Shown here: piece by piece, positions 24,430 to 34,400 of the stretch
Position numbering within the stretch: position 1 is the first letter of the stretch
Layout of the letters: each line of letters opens with the position of its first letter
Position numbers and translations under genes: made by a program
Assembly (NCBI GenBank): GCA_964555675.1
Contig: CAZKTU010000002.1
Coordinates: forward strand, 1-64,000
Length of the DNA: 64,000 nt
DNA from: CAIWXH01 sp964555675
Lineage (GTDB): Bacteria > Chloroflexota > Chloroflexia > Chloroflexales > Chloroflexaceae
Direction of reading: 5' to 3'
The notes under the pieces: generated by a model
Seen by the model: the letters and a program-made list of their open reading frames with translations, nothing else
The model's database searches: none
Told to the model about the DNA's origin: nothing

Positions 24430-26565
24430 ATGCAGCGATCGCCCGGCCCGCGGCCCCGCCTCCTGATCCGGCGCCTCGCCGCCGCAGCGCTCATTCTCGT
24501 GACCCTTGCCACGGCTACGCTTGCCCTCGGCGAGGGCAGTGGCACGATCTACCGCGGGACTGACCCAACGCGCTTCCGCACGCACCTCGAGTGGCGCACC
24601 GGCACCTACGGCGGCGGCGACTCGCTCGACTTCGCGCTGCGCAGGCGCACGCTGCTGAAGCTCTATGCCCGTCAGGGCGAGAGCATCCTGCTCGGCTCGA
24701 GCGGTATCGGCGTCGGCGCGGGCCCCGACCTCGGCGACGTGCGGGTCCTCATCCCCGGCCAGGTCACTGGCGTGATCGGGCAAGAGAGCATCCCGGCCCT
24801 CGCCGGCGCGCCCGCGCAGGGTGTGTACAGCAACGGTTTCAGCTGTCGCGAGCAGCGTATTGCTGCGGGCGACGGGCGCGGCCGGATCGCCAGCAATGTT
24901 CAGGAGCTGGCCGGACCCCTGCCTAACGCCGGCGGCTACAACCCCTGCGTCTACGTCGCGCCGGTCACCGGCATCTACGACGTCATCTTTATGGGTCCCT
25001 CGGGGTTCACCACGAACGACGAACCCCAGGTCAGCGGGCAGATCAACTCTACGGCCGCCGACTTCGGCCCCCAGCAGCTCTCGAGCGTGACTGCCTGGGA
25101 CGCCACGGTGCGCGATGGCGGCGGGGCCACGCAGAGCGGGCGCCTCTTCGCCTACTACTATGCCGCAAACACCGGCGGCGGCGCGCGGCCCCTCGGCGGC
25201 CAGGCCTTCGTGGTCACCGATACCGGCTTCCGCTACAGGATCTTCTTCGACGGCGACCCCTTCGGCTTTGTCTTCTACGCCAACCAGGTCGGCTTCCAGG
25301 ATAGCGACGGCACCCCCCTCTACCGCAACCTGGTGGCCGACCCGACCGCCAGCTTCCAGCAGCAGAACGAGCTGAATCAGCTCCAGGGCGGGGTCGCGCT
25401 GCGCCCGCCGACCTACCCGATCTTTATCAGCGAGCCCGACCCCCTCGTCCTCGACGCCCTCGGCATCCCGCGCCAGCCGGTTGCGCCGGCGATCTCGGGC
25501 TTCACCTTCACCGGCCCCGCCGGCGGCAGCAGCACCGGCGTCTCCGAGGGCGGGACGTTCAGGATGACCACCACCCAGCCGGGCATCTACTTTATTGTCG
25601 TGAGTCGCGACGGGGTCAACTTTGACCCGACCCTGCCCGAAAACCGCGTGCTGCGCGGCGTCGCCACGAGCGCCGGCCCGATCACCAGGGCCTGGGATGG
25701 GCGCGATAACACGGGCCAGCCCTTCCCCGAGGGCTCTTTCTCGGCGGGGGCGATTATTCAGGGCGGCGAGGTCCACTTCCCCTTCCTCGACGTCGAGAAC
25801 AATCTGCGCGGCGGCCCCGTGATCGAGCTGATCAACGCCCCCGACACCAGCGGCGACAGTGTCGGCGACTGCCCGCCCTGGAATGGCGGCTGCTTCGGCG
25901 CCTTCTATGACGACCGGGGCTACCGCACCTCCGACGGCACCCTGGTCGGCACCGCCGTCAACGGCAACCTCTGCGCGGGCAACCCGGCCAACCCGCGCGG
26001 CTTCGGTAACCCGCCCCTGATCGCGGCCAGCGACCCCGTGCGCGGCTTCGATACACGCACCGACCAGCGTAGATTCGGCTTCTCCTTCGATGCAAACCCC
26101 GGCTCGGTCTGCCTGCCCAACGGCGGCTTCGGCGACAAGAAGGGCCTCGACCTCTGGACCTACTACCCGAGCAACGCCCTGCTGACCCCCGTGGATATCA
26201 CGGGGCCGACTGCGGTCACCCTGCGCAGCCTGACGGCTGTTCGCACCGCCGAGCAAGTAGTCGTGAGCTGGGAGACGGGCGTCGAGATCGGCACCCGCGG
26301 CTTCCACATCCTGCGCAGCCCGACCGGGGCCATCGAGGACGCGGTGCGCGTGACCGCCGCCCTCATTCCCGCCCAGGGCAGCCCGTCCGAGGGCGCGAGC
26401 TACAGCTGGGCCTACGGCGGGGCCTCCGACGCCGCGGCCGACGAGCGCTACTGGCTCGAAGAGGTCGAGCTGAGTGGGGCGACTCTGCGCTACGGGCCGG
26501 TGCGGCCCACGCCGACGACGGCCGATGATCGCTTCAAGATCGCTCTGCCGCTGGTGGCGCGCTAG
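24430..26565 (+). CDS. Large secreted protein of unknown function with C-terminal LPLVAR
   Basis: This 711-residue protein has a twin-arginine-containing but Sec-like signal (RRLAAAALILVTLATATLALG). The long body is rich in Gly, Asp, Thr and aromatic residues, typical of beta-sandwich exoproteins. Near residues 600-640 is a segment of the type LTAVRTAEQVVVSWETGVEIGTRGF..., a fibronectin-like module common in Chloroflexota exoproteins. The chain ends KIALPLVAR, a short hydrophobic-basic tail resembling the (h)LPLVxR ends of other secreted proteins in the phylum. AAGGAG precedes the ATG. The stop codon overlaps the left copy of the repeat flanking the 26620 gap, so the C-terminus is real but the downstream sequence is incomplete. 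No enzyme motif was recognised. Confidence 0.75.
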   Translation: MQRSPGPRPRLLIRRLAAAALILVTLATATLALGEGSGTIYRGTDPTRFRTHLEWRTGTYGGGDSLDFALRRRTLLKLYARQGESILLGSSGIGVGAGPDLGDVRVLIPGQVTGVIGQESIPALAGAPAQGVYSNGFSCREQRIAAGDGRGRIASNVQELAGPLPNAGGYNPCVYVAPVTGIYDVIFMGPSGFTTNDEPQVSGQINSTAADFGPQQLSSVTAWDATVRDGGGATQSGRLFAYYYAANTGGGARPLGGQAFVVTDTGFRYRIFFDGDPFGFVFYANQVGFQDSDGTPLYRNLVADPTASFQQQNELNQLQGGVALRPPTYPIFISEPDPLVLDALGIPRQPVAPAISGFTFTGPAGGSSTGVSEGGTFRMTTTQPGIYFIVVSRDGVNFDPTLPENRVLRGVATSAGPITRAWDGRDNTGQPFPEGSFSAGAIIQGGEVHFPFLDVENNLRGGPVIELINAPDTSGDSVGDCPPWNGGCFGAFYDDRGYRTSDGTLVGTAVNGNLCAGNPANPRGFGNPPLIAASDPVRGFDTRTDQRRFGFSFDANPGSVCLPNGGFGDKKGLDLWTYYPSNALLTPVDITGPTAVTLRSLTAVRTAEQVVVSWETGVEIGTRGFHILRSPTGAIEDAVRVTAALIPAQGSPSEGASYSWAYGGASDAAADERYWLEEVELSGATLRYGPVRPTPTTADDRFKIALPLVAR

Positions 26566-26619
26566 TACTCCGTCCGAGCTATTTTGACGGGTTGCGTAGC
26601 CCTTTGCGGGGAGGCCTGG

Positions 26620-26719
26620 NNNNNNNNNNNNNNNNNNNNNNNNNNNNNNNNNNNNNNNNNNNNNNNNNNNNNNNNNNNNNNNNNNNNNNNNNNNNNNNNN
26701 NNNNNNNNNNNNNNNNNNN
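26620..26719. other. Assembly gap (100 N) flanked by an exact 55-bp duplication
   Basis: The 55 bp before the gap (26565-26619) are identical to the 55 bp after it (26720-26774). Contig ends overlapping by exactly this length suggest a k-mer-limited assembly, so the true gap length is probably zero or negative. Of the intergenic interval 26566-27018, the rest holds the MITE-like element, a REP-type hairpin and a promoter; no gene is seen. Confidence 0.85.
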
Positions 26720-26721
26720 GT

Positions 26722-26820
26722 ACTCCGTCCGAGCTATTTTGACGGGTTGCGTAGCCCTTTGCGGGGAGGCCTGGCCTCCCCGCGCCGCTCTTGATGCCGC
26801 TAAATGAGTTCGGACGTAGT
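26722..26820. repeat. 99-bp MITE-like element with inverted ends
   Basis: The left end ACTCCGTCCGAGCT (26722-26735) pairs with the right end AGTTCGGACGTAGT (26807-26820) as imperfect inverted repeats (12 of 14). The middle holds a GGGGAGG-cctgg-CCTCCCC type hairpin at about 26763-26781. Partial relatives lie at 10517-10601 and 18497-18562. No transposase is encoded, so it would be non-autonomous. Confidence 0.6.
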
Positions 26821-26861
26821 CTTGGGGTGACGCTCTAATTCAGAGGCTGGTGAGAGTGATC

Positions 26862-26886
26862 TGGGGCGTAGCTATGCTGCGCCCCA
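26862..26886. repeat. REP-like hairpin
   Basis: TGGGGCGTAGC and GCTGCGCCCCA form 11-bp arms with one mismatch and a 3-base loop. The pattern matches the GGGGCGCAG/CTGCGCCCC hairpin at 36148-36169, so the two look like copies of one intergenic palindrome. Confidence 0.5.
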
Positions 26887-26968
26887 TTGTTGATCTGCGA
26901 CGAGCGAGTAGCCCGTCTGCGATGACAGATTTATCATCGAATTCAGGGGTTCATCAGCTCGGGGAGTA

Positions 26969-26977
26969 TGTTATGAT
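26969..26977 (+). promoter_or_regulatory. Extended -10 before the lipoprotein/CHAT cassette
   Basis: TGTTATGAT (extended -10, TGnTATGAT) lies 41 bp before the ATG at 27019 and would drive the three-gene cassette. The -35 is weak. No ribosome site is close to the start codon; the nearest GGAGG-like stretch is about 35 bp upstream. Confidence 0.4.
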
Positions 26978-27018
26978 CGGGAGGCAGCGGACCCCTCAAT
27001 TGAATTCGGCAATGCTGT

Positions 27019-28272
27019 ATGATCCAGCCAGTCGCCGCTCGCCTGCTGCTCCTGTTCGCCGTGTTCTCGCTGGCGAGCTGCGGGGCGGCTGAGCCGGGCG
27101 CTCAGGCCTCAACGCCCGCCAGTGCCCCGACCCGCCCGCCTGAGCCGACGCTCGCCCTGCTTCCGACCAGCCTGCCTCCTGCTGCGCCCGCTGCGCCAGA
27201 GACGCCCACAGCTCTGCCCGGGCCGACTAGCGCTGCGCCGACTAGTGCGCCGACGCCACGGGCGCCGAGCGGGCCGACCGGCGGTGCGCGTCACCTCGTC
27301 GCCGCCCTCGACGGCACGCTGTTGCTGCGCCGCCCCGGCTGGCCGTCCTTCGTGCCGATCGGCTTTGGGACGCTTCTCGCTGCAGGCGATACGCTCACCC
27401 TGACCAGCGGCGAGGCCACGATCCTCTGTACAGACCTGAGCAGTGTGGTCTTGCCTGCAGGGGCCGAGCTGGTGCTCGAGCTCGACCTTTGCGTCCCCGG
27501 CGGGGTTCCTCGCATCGGCGTACCCGACGGGCTAGTCAAGGCGCTGCGCGGGCGCAACCCCGAGCTGCCCTTCGTGATCAGCCCGCGCGCCACCGCTCTG
27601 CGCGATCCGCTGCCGCTCATACGCTGGAATGACACTGGCAGCCCGCCATACGATGTGCTGGTCACGGCCGAGGGCCACGAGTGGCGCGTCGAGGACGTGC
27701 CGAGCACCAGCGTACGCTACGACGGCAGGCGACCCCTCGCGCAGGGGGGTGTCTACCTGGTCGTCGTCACCGACAGCGCTGGCCAGACCTCGCTGACCGA
27801 GCAGCTTCCCGGTTTGGGCTTCTGGCTGCTCGCGGAGGGGCCCGCCGCCGAGGTGGCCGCCGAGCTGGCGCAGCTCGAGGCTGCCGCCCTGCCCCCGCCA
27901 GGGGCCGCCTATGGCCGCTTCTGGCTGCTGGCCGGCCGCGACTTGCGCGCCGAGGCGGCTGCCGAGCTCGAGGCCTTAATCGCCGCGGGTCAGGGCGGGG
28001 CCGCCGCGCCACTCGCCCTCGGAGACCTCTACCGGCGTCAGGGGCTGACCCTGTTGGCCGAGCGGGTGTATCGCCAGGCGGTGGCGCTAGCCGAGGCCGC
28101 CGACGACCAGCCCATGCTTGCCGCCGCCGAGGCGGGCCTCGGCGAGGTGCTCTACCAGCTCGGCGACGCGAGCGCCGTCACTAGCCTGACCGCGGCCCGC
28201 GACCGCTTCGAGCGTCTCGGCGACGCGGCGCGTATCGCCGAGCTCGACGATCTGCTCGCCGACATCCAGTAG
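27019..28272 (+). CDS. FecR-like domain lipoprotein with TPR-like C-terminus
   Basis: This 417-residue protein has a lipoprotein signal ending LASC (Cys21). A Pro/Thr/Ala linker runs to about residue 90. A compact domain at about 90-170 then has the pattern of FecR (GTLLLRRPGW..., G..LLAAGDTLTLTSGEATILCTDLSSVVLPAGAELVLE). A beta-sandwich-like section follows. The tail (about 285-417) is alpha-helical and TPR-like (LALGDLYRRQGLTLLAERVYRQAVALAEA...). It is the first gene of a cassette with the exported CHAT protein 30 bp downstream. Inference: an envelope-anchored sensor or scaffold for the CHAT proteins. Confidence 0.75.
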   Translation: MIQPVAARLLLLFAVFSLASCGAAEPGAQASTPASAPTRPPEPTLALLPTSLPPAAPAAPETPTALPGPTSAAPTSAPTPRAPSGPTGGARHLVAALDGTLLLRRPGWPSFVPIGFGTLLAAGDTLTLTSGEATILCTDLSSVVLPAGAELVLELDLCVPGGVPRIGVPDGLVKALRGRNPELPFVISPRATALRDPLPLIRWNDTGSPPYDVLVTAEGHEWRVEDVPSTSVRYDGRRPLAQGGVYLVVVTDSAGQTSLTEQLPGLGFWLLAEGPAAEVAAELAQLEAAALPPPGAAYGRFWLLAGRDLRAEAAAELEALIAAGQGGAAAPLALGDLYRRQGLTLLAERVYRQAVALAEAADDQPMLAAAEAGLGEVLYQLGDASAVTSLTAARDRFERLGDAARIAELDDLLADIQ

Positions 28273-28302
28273 CTCGAGCGCACCAGCTCCAGGGAGTTGC
28301 CA

Positions 28303-31300
28303 ATGTCCTCGCCTATGCGTAAGCTTCTCGCCGCCCTGATCCTCGTCGCCGTTCTGGGCTTTGGCCTCGCTCCCGCCCCGATCGCGCGGGCGGCCGCCCC
28401 GCTTGCCCAGGGCGCGACGGCCGCCGCCTGCGACAACATTTTGCTTTCAACCCAGCTCTCTGGGCGAACCGTCGATGCTGCCGACGAGCTCGATCTGGCC
28501 CTGGCGGCGCTGCAGGCGGCGCCCGATCCCGACCTCGAAGAGCTCGGCAAATGCGCGCTCTATAGCGGGATCCTCTACCAGGGCGCCGGTGATTTCAGTA
28601 CAGCCCTGGAGGCTTATACGATCGCCCGCGATGCCTTCGTGCAGATCGACGACGTACAGATGACCTGGACTGCCCGCTATGGGCGCGCGGCGATCCTCAT
28701 GGCCAGAGGCCGCGCCGACGACGCACTTGCCGAGCTCGAGGCCGCCCTCGCCCTGACCCGTCAGGAAGCCTGCTGGCTTCCCCAGGATATCAAGCCGATC
28801 GCCGAGGCCGTGACCCTGAATAACATCGGCGCAGTTCTAGCGATCACGGATCAGTTCGAGACCGCCGATGAGCAGGTCGCCGCAGCGCTGACGATGCTTG
28901 AGGAACAGGCTGCAAAAGCGCCAGTAGCAGAAGACAGCGCCAGGGCCGGGTTGCTCGATCAGCTGGTCGGCGGGACGCAGCCCGGCGATCAGGGCGCCGA
29001 CGAGGGTGCCGCCCTCGCTGAGCTCTTGGGTCANNNNNNNNNNNNNNNNNNNNNNNNNNNNNNNNNNNNNNNNNNNNNNNNNNNNNNNNNNNNNNNNNNN
29101 NNNNNNNNNNNNNNNNNNNNNNNNNNNNNNNNNCGATCAGGGCACCGACGAGGGCCAGGGTCTCGACGGCGCCATCCCGCCCGAGGCTCTGGGCGAACTG
29201 CTTGGCGGGCTACTTGGCGCAGCCAGTGGGCCCTGCGCGGGCGCTCAGGGATTTGGCGGCATCATCACCACGATGCTGCTCGGCGGCCGTATCGGGCCTC
29301 AGCTGGCCACGATCCTGGCCCCGGTGGCTCTGAACAACCGCGGCGAGATCGCGCGTCGCTCGGGCGATCTCACCCGCGCCGAGGCCCTGCTGAGCGAGGC
29401 TCTCGCGCGGCTCGACGCCGGCGAGGGCGCGGGGGGCGCTTTTACCGCTGCGCCATCGGCGGTAATGGCGGCCGCCGTCGAGAACAATCTGGGGATGGTG
29501 GCCTATGATCGCGAAGCCTACTCCGAGGCGCTGGAGCGCTTCGAGAGCGCCGAGGGCCGCCTGCGGGCCCTCGGTCAGCGCCGTAGCTTGCCCTCGATCC
29601 TCACCCAGCTCGGCTATACCGAGCAGTTGCTCGGCAATGGCGAGGCCGCGGCCGCTCATTACGCTGAGGCAATGGCTATTCTCGACCAGGTTCAGGCGAT
29701 CGACGACGGTGGCGCTGCTCAGGTCGCGGTCGGCGCAGGCATGGGCGGCCCTACCACCGCCGCAAGCCTGGGCGGCAGCCTCGCGCCCTTTGCCGATGTC
29801 TATAACCTGGCCGCCGGACTAGCCTTCAGCCGTGGCGACATCGCCGAGGCCTTTGCGATCACCGAGCGTGGTCGCGCGCGCCTTTTCCTCGATACGCTGC
29901 GCGCCGCCTCGCTGCGCGCCGACGATCCTACCGCGGCCGCCTTACTCGACCGCGAGCGCAAGGCCGCCTTCCTCCTTGCCGCCACCGCCGACCAGGTAGT
30001 GCAGGCCGAAGCCCTCACACCGCCCAACCCGCAGCTCGAGCAGACCTCTCGGGGGCAACTGGCTCGGGCCGAGGCTCGCTACGCCGCGGTGCTCACTGAG
30101 CTCGGTGCGGCCGACGAGCGTCTGAAGGCCCTGGTGACCACCGCCGAGGATGCGCTGAGCCTGGCGCAGACCCAGCAGGAGCTGCAGCCCGATACGACCC
30201 TTGTCTCCTACTATCAGTTCGATCCCCGTACGCCCGGCCTCCAGGGTGCGATCGCCTTCGTCATCACCCGCGACGACGTTACCGCCGTAGCCCTGCCTGA
30301 GGCCACCCCCGCTGCTATCGGCGACGCCCTCGAGCGCCTGCGGAGTCAGGGCTGGTCGTCGCTCGAGACGCTCCATCCTCAGGCCCTGGTCGATCTGCAC
30401 CGCATGCTGGTGGCCGACCTGGAGCTCAGAACGCCACTGGTGGGGATCATCCCGCATCAGACCCTGCACAAGGTGCCCTTCGCGGCCCTGAGCGATGGGG
30501 CCAGCTACTTTGGAGGGCGCTACACGCTCTTCCAGCTCCCCTCGGCCAGCGCGCTGCCGGCGATCCGCGCCAATGGCGGCGACGGCGTAGGCCCAACTGC
30601 GGCGCTCATCTTCGGTAATCCCGTCCCCGGGCTTGCGGGGCTGGGCGGCCTGCGCGCGGCCGCAGACGAGGCTGCCGCCGTGGCGGCGACTCTCGGACAG
30701 CAGGAGTGGACGGGCCGCGAGGCCAGCGAGCTCAGGCTGCGTGACCAGGCTGCCGCCTCGACGGTGCTGCATCTGGCCGCCCACGGCGTCTACAGCGCAA
30801 CCAGCCCCCTCGACAGCGCGATCTATCTGACCCCTGGCAGCGGCGAAGACGGCGCCCTCACCGCCGGCGAGGTGCTGACCCTCGACCTGCGGCAGAGCGA
30901 GTTGGTAACCCTCAGCGCCTGCGAAAGCAATCTGGGCGAGCTCTCGGGCGGCGATGAGCTGCTGGGTCTGACGCGGGCCTTCTTCACCGCAGGCGCCCCC
31001 GCCGTGATCAGCACGCTCTGGCTGGTCGATGACCAGGCCACAAGCCAGCTCATGGCCGCATTCTACCGGGCCTGGCAGCGCGACGGTGTGGGCCGCGCCG
31101 AGGCGCTGCGCATGGCCCAGGAAGAGCTGCGCCAGAGCGAGGACTATGCCAACCCCTACTATTGGGCGGCCTTCACCCTGAGCGGCGACCCCAGCGCCGG
31201 CGCTGCCCGCTTCGCTCTGCCCGAGCCGACAGCTACGCCCGCCCCGCCGACAGCCACGCCGGCACCAACCCTCGCCCCGCCGACAGCCACGCCGGCACCA

Positions 31301-31483
31301 ACCTTCGCCCCGCCGACAGCCACGCCCGCGCCCGCCGGCGGTGTCGCGCCGCCCGCCGACGGTCAGAGCGCCCCCACTCCGGTCGCACCCGGCCCCGGTG
31401 CGGCCCTGTGCGGCTTCGCCCTCGTGCTGCCTGTTGGCTTCGCCGCTGCCCTCTGGCGTCGCATTGGGCGGCGCAGGCGATGA
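28303..31483 (+). CDS. Exported TPR-CHAT caspase-like protease, C-terminally anchored; interrupted by an assembly gap
   Basis: A Sec signal (MSSPMRKLLAALILVAVLGFGLAPAPIARAA, written from ATG 28303 with AGGGAG upstream) leads into TPR repeats on both sides of the 29034-29133 gap. A CHAT domain follows, with its catalytic dyad intact: His in LAAHGVY (about 30780) and Cys in SACESN (about 30918). A Thr/Ala/Pro repeat linker and a final hydrophobic helix with an arginine-rich tail (WRRIGRRRR) complete the chain. This looks like retention in the membrane with the protease outside. The two halves lie in different frames only because the gap length is arbitrary. Its stop overlaps the start of the next gene (ATGA). 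CHAT proteases cleave specific partner proteins in separase- and gasdermin-type systems; the target here is unknown. Confidence 0.82.
29034..29133. other. Assembly gap (100 N) inside the TPR-CHAT gene
   Basis: Both sides encode similar but not identical segments (DQGADEG...LAELLG before, DQGTDEG...LGELLGG after). This suggests a tandem coding repeat that the assembler could not resolve. The missing length is unknown and is unlikely to be exactly 100 bp. Confidence 0.9.
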
Positions 31484-34400
31484 GCGGTAGTCTGATCATC
31501 ACGGTGCAGGTCGGCCACCCCCAGAGCGGTTACCCGCTCACAGCCGACCTCTCCATCCCCGGCCAGCGGCTCCAGCGCACCGCTGGCCTGCTGCAGTTGG
31601 CCCTCGACGAGCTGACCGCCCTGGACTCAGACCCCGCCGCCTACGGAACGGCCCTTGGGCGGGCGCTCTTCCGCGAGCGTATTCGCGACGGCTTCGTGCG
31701 CGCCCTGCCCCAGGCAGGGCAGTCACTGCGAATCCTGCTCACCGTCCAGGATCCCCTGCTTCGCTCGCTGCGCTGGGATCGCCTGCACGCCCCCCTTGGC
31801 GACGCGGATCTCTGGCGTCCCCTCGCCGGCCGACCGGGGCTGACCTACGCCGCCTACGTGCCGAGCTCGGCCCTTGACTATTTCCCGCGAATCGGTCCGC
31901 AAGACCTGCGGGCTCTTGTGGTGGTCAGCAGCCCGCGCGACCTGGAGAGCTACCGGCTCAAGCCCTTCGACGTGGCGGCGGCCGTCGGCGCGGCGCGGGC
32001 CGGGCTCGAGCCCATACCCAGCGTGGTGCTCGAGCGGCCAGGGCTCAAGGCGCTGGTTACGACTCTGCGCAGCAACACTTACCCGATCCTACACCTGGTC
32101 TGCCACGGGCGTCAGGTCAGCGGCGGGCCGGCGATCTATCTGGGGCGCGACGACAACCCCGACGCTGCGGCGCCGATTACGGCCGCGGCCCTGATCGCAG
32201 CTCTCAGCCCACTGGCCGAGCTCCAACGCCTGCCTCACCTGATCTTCCTGGCCGCCTGCGAGAGCGCCGCCGCGAGCACCAGCCTCGATGGCCTCGCCCA
32301 GGAGTTGGTGCGCAGTCTGGGGATCCCGGCAGTGATCGCCATGGCCGGCCCGATCTCGGTCGCGAGCGCCGAACTGCTGAGCCGCAGCTTCTACCAGCAG
32401 CTGCGCGAGTACCGGCATCCCGACCTGGCCCTAAGCGCCGCGCTGATCGACCTTGCCGGACGCGCTGATGCCGGTGTGCCCATCTGTCTCACCTGTGACC
32501 CCGAGCGGCCGCTTGTCTCGCGGCCGCTCGAGCGCGACCTGCGCGCCGACGAACTCGCGCTCGCTGTGTCGAAGCTCGAGCAGCAAGTCGTAGCGCGAGC
32601 GCCCGCCTTGCTCGGGGAAGTACAGCGCCAGGCGCAAGCGCTGCGCAGCTATGGCACAGACCCGGTTGCGCTCAGGCAGCCGCTCGCACAGCAGACCTTT
32701 GCGGCGCTCAACCAGCTGAGCGACGAACTGCTCGGGCTCAGCCTCAACGAGCTTGTCGACGCAGCGCCCGAGCTGCCCGATAGCGAGCGCTGCCCCTTTC
32801 CAGGGCTGGAGCCGTTCCGGGACGACGGGCGCGACTTCTTCTTCGGGCGCGAGCAAGAGCTCGCCAGGCTCGTGCCGCGCATGCAGGCCGCGATCCGGGT
32901 GAATGAGGCGCACCTTCTGGCCATTGGCGGGCCGAGTGGCGCGGGCAAGTCATCACTGGCCCATGCCGGGATCGTCCCGGCCTTGCGGGATAGCTTCGAC
33001 GGGCTCGAGGTGCGCAGCCTTCGCCCGGGCCTCGACCCGCCGGCCGCCCTTGCGACAGCGCTCGCCGGCCTTGCCGGCGGCCCCGCCCTGCTGATCGTAG
33101 ACCAGGGCGAAGAGCTCTTTACGCTCTGCGATGACGAGGGGCGTCGTCGCGCCTTTGCCGAGGCGCTCGCTGCGGTCGGGGTGCCGACCATCCTTGCCTT
33201 TCGCGATGATTACCGCGCCGACCTCTGTCGTTACCCCACGCTGGAGCCCTGGCTCTCTGGCCCGCGGCTCGAACTGATCAACCCCCTGACCCCGGCGCAG
33301 CTGCGCTCGGTGGTCGAGCTCCAGGCCCGGGCGGCCTTTCTGCAGCTCGAGGATCGACTGGGCGAACGAATTTTCGCCGATGTCGCGGCCGAGCGCTGGC
33401 CGATGCCGCTGCTGCAGCATACCTTGCGCGCTCTCTGGGAGGGCCGCCGCGGTCGCTGGCTGCGCCTCGCCGACTACGAAGCGATCGGGGGCATCGCCAA
33501 GGCGATCGCGCGTACCGCCGATGGCCTGTACAACCTGAGCAGCCACGCCGACCAGGCGTTGATCGAGCGCGTCGTGGTCGAGTTGGTCAACTTCGATCCT
33601 ACGGCCGCGAGCAGCCCTTCCATGTCTCTTCAACGGCGGCGCCTGACTCGCGCCGAGCTGCTGACCCGCGTCCCCACGGCCGAAAGGGTCATCCACTCGC
33701 TCGACGCAGCGCGCCTGATCGTCGCCCACGAGAATGCCTACGAGCTAGCCCACGAAGTCCTGCTGCGCGCATGGCCGAAGGTGGAAGCGTGGGTCAACGC
33801 CGGCCAGGAGCTGCGGCGGCGGCGCAACCGCCTCACCGAAGCGGCCGCCGTCTGGAAGGCGGGTGGCGGGCAGAATGCACACCTGTATCGGGGCGTCCAG
33901 CTGGCCGAGGCGCTCGAGCTGCGCGCTTCCGGCACGCTCACTTCCGCCGAGCTCATCTTCATCAGGGCCAGCGAGCGCTACGCCCGGCGGGGGCTGCTCC
34001 TTGCCTGGAGCCTGGTCGCAGTCTTTGCGCTGCTCGCGGGGCTGGTCGGCGTGATGAGCATCATTTCAATGCAGCGGGCCGAGCGTATCCGCGATCTGGC
34101 CCTTGTCTCGGGCGCACGGGCAGCCCTGAGCGCGGGCGAGCGCGAGCGCGCCCTGGCGCTCGCGTTGGCGGCCGGGCAGACCGGGGTCACTGGCCCTGAG
34201 CTCGAGGCGACTCTGGCCGACGCCGCCTACCAGCCGGGTACGTTCAGGCGCATCCCATCGCCGTCGGGCCAGCTCCGCGCCGCCGCTCTGAGCCCTGATG
34301 GCCGCAGCGTGCTGCTCGCTGAGGGTGACGGGCTGATCAGCCAGTGGAACCTCGCAGAGAGTGAGCTGCAGCAGCAGCTGCGGGTCACAGGCGATGGCGT

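Noticed and set aside
24205..26307. 700-codon minus-strand open frame opposite the secreted protein
   Set aside because: The plus strand has the signal peptide, ribosome site and C-terminal module, while the minus frame is Ala/Gly/Val-rich without motifs.
31162..31479. N-terminal extension of the CHAT-STAND protein from 31162
   Set aside because: It overlaps the coding end of the exported CHAT gene in another frame and is an Arg/Ser/Ala repeat shadow. ATG 31480 is coupled to the upstream stop.
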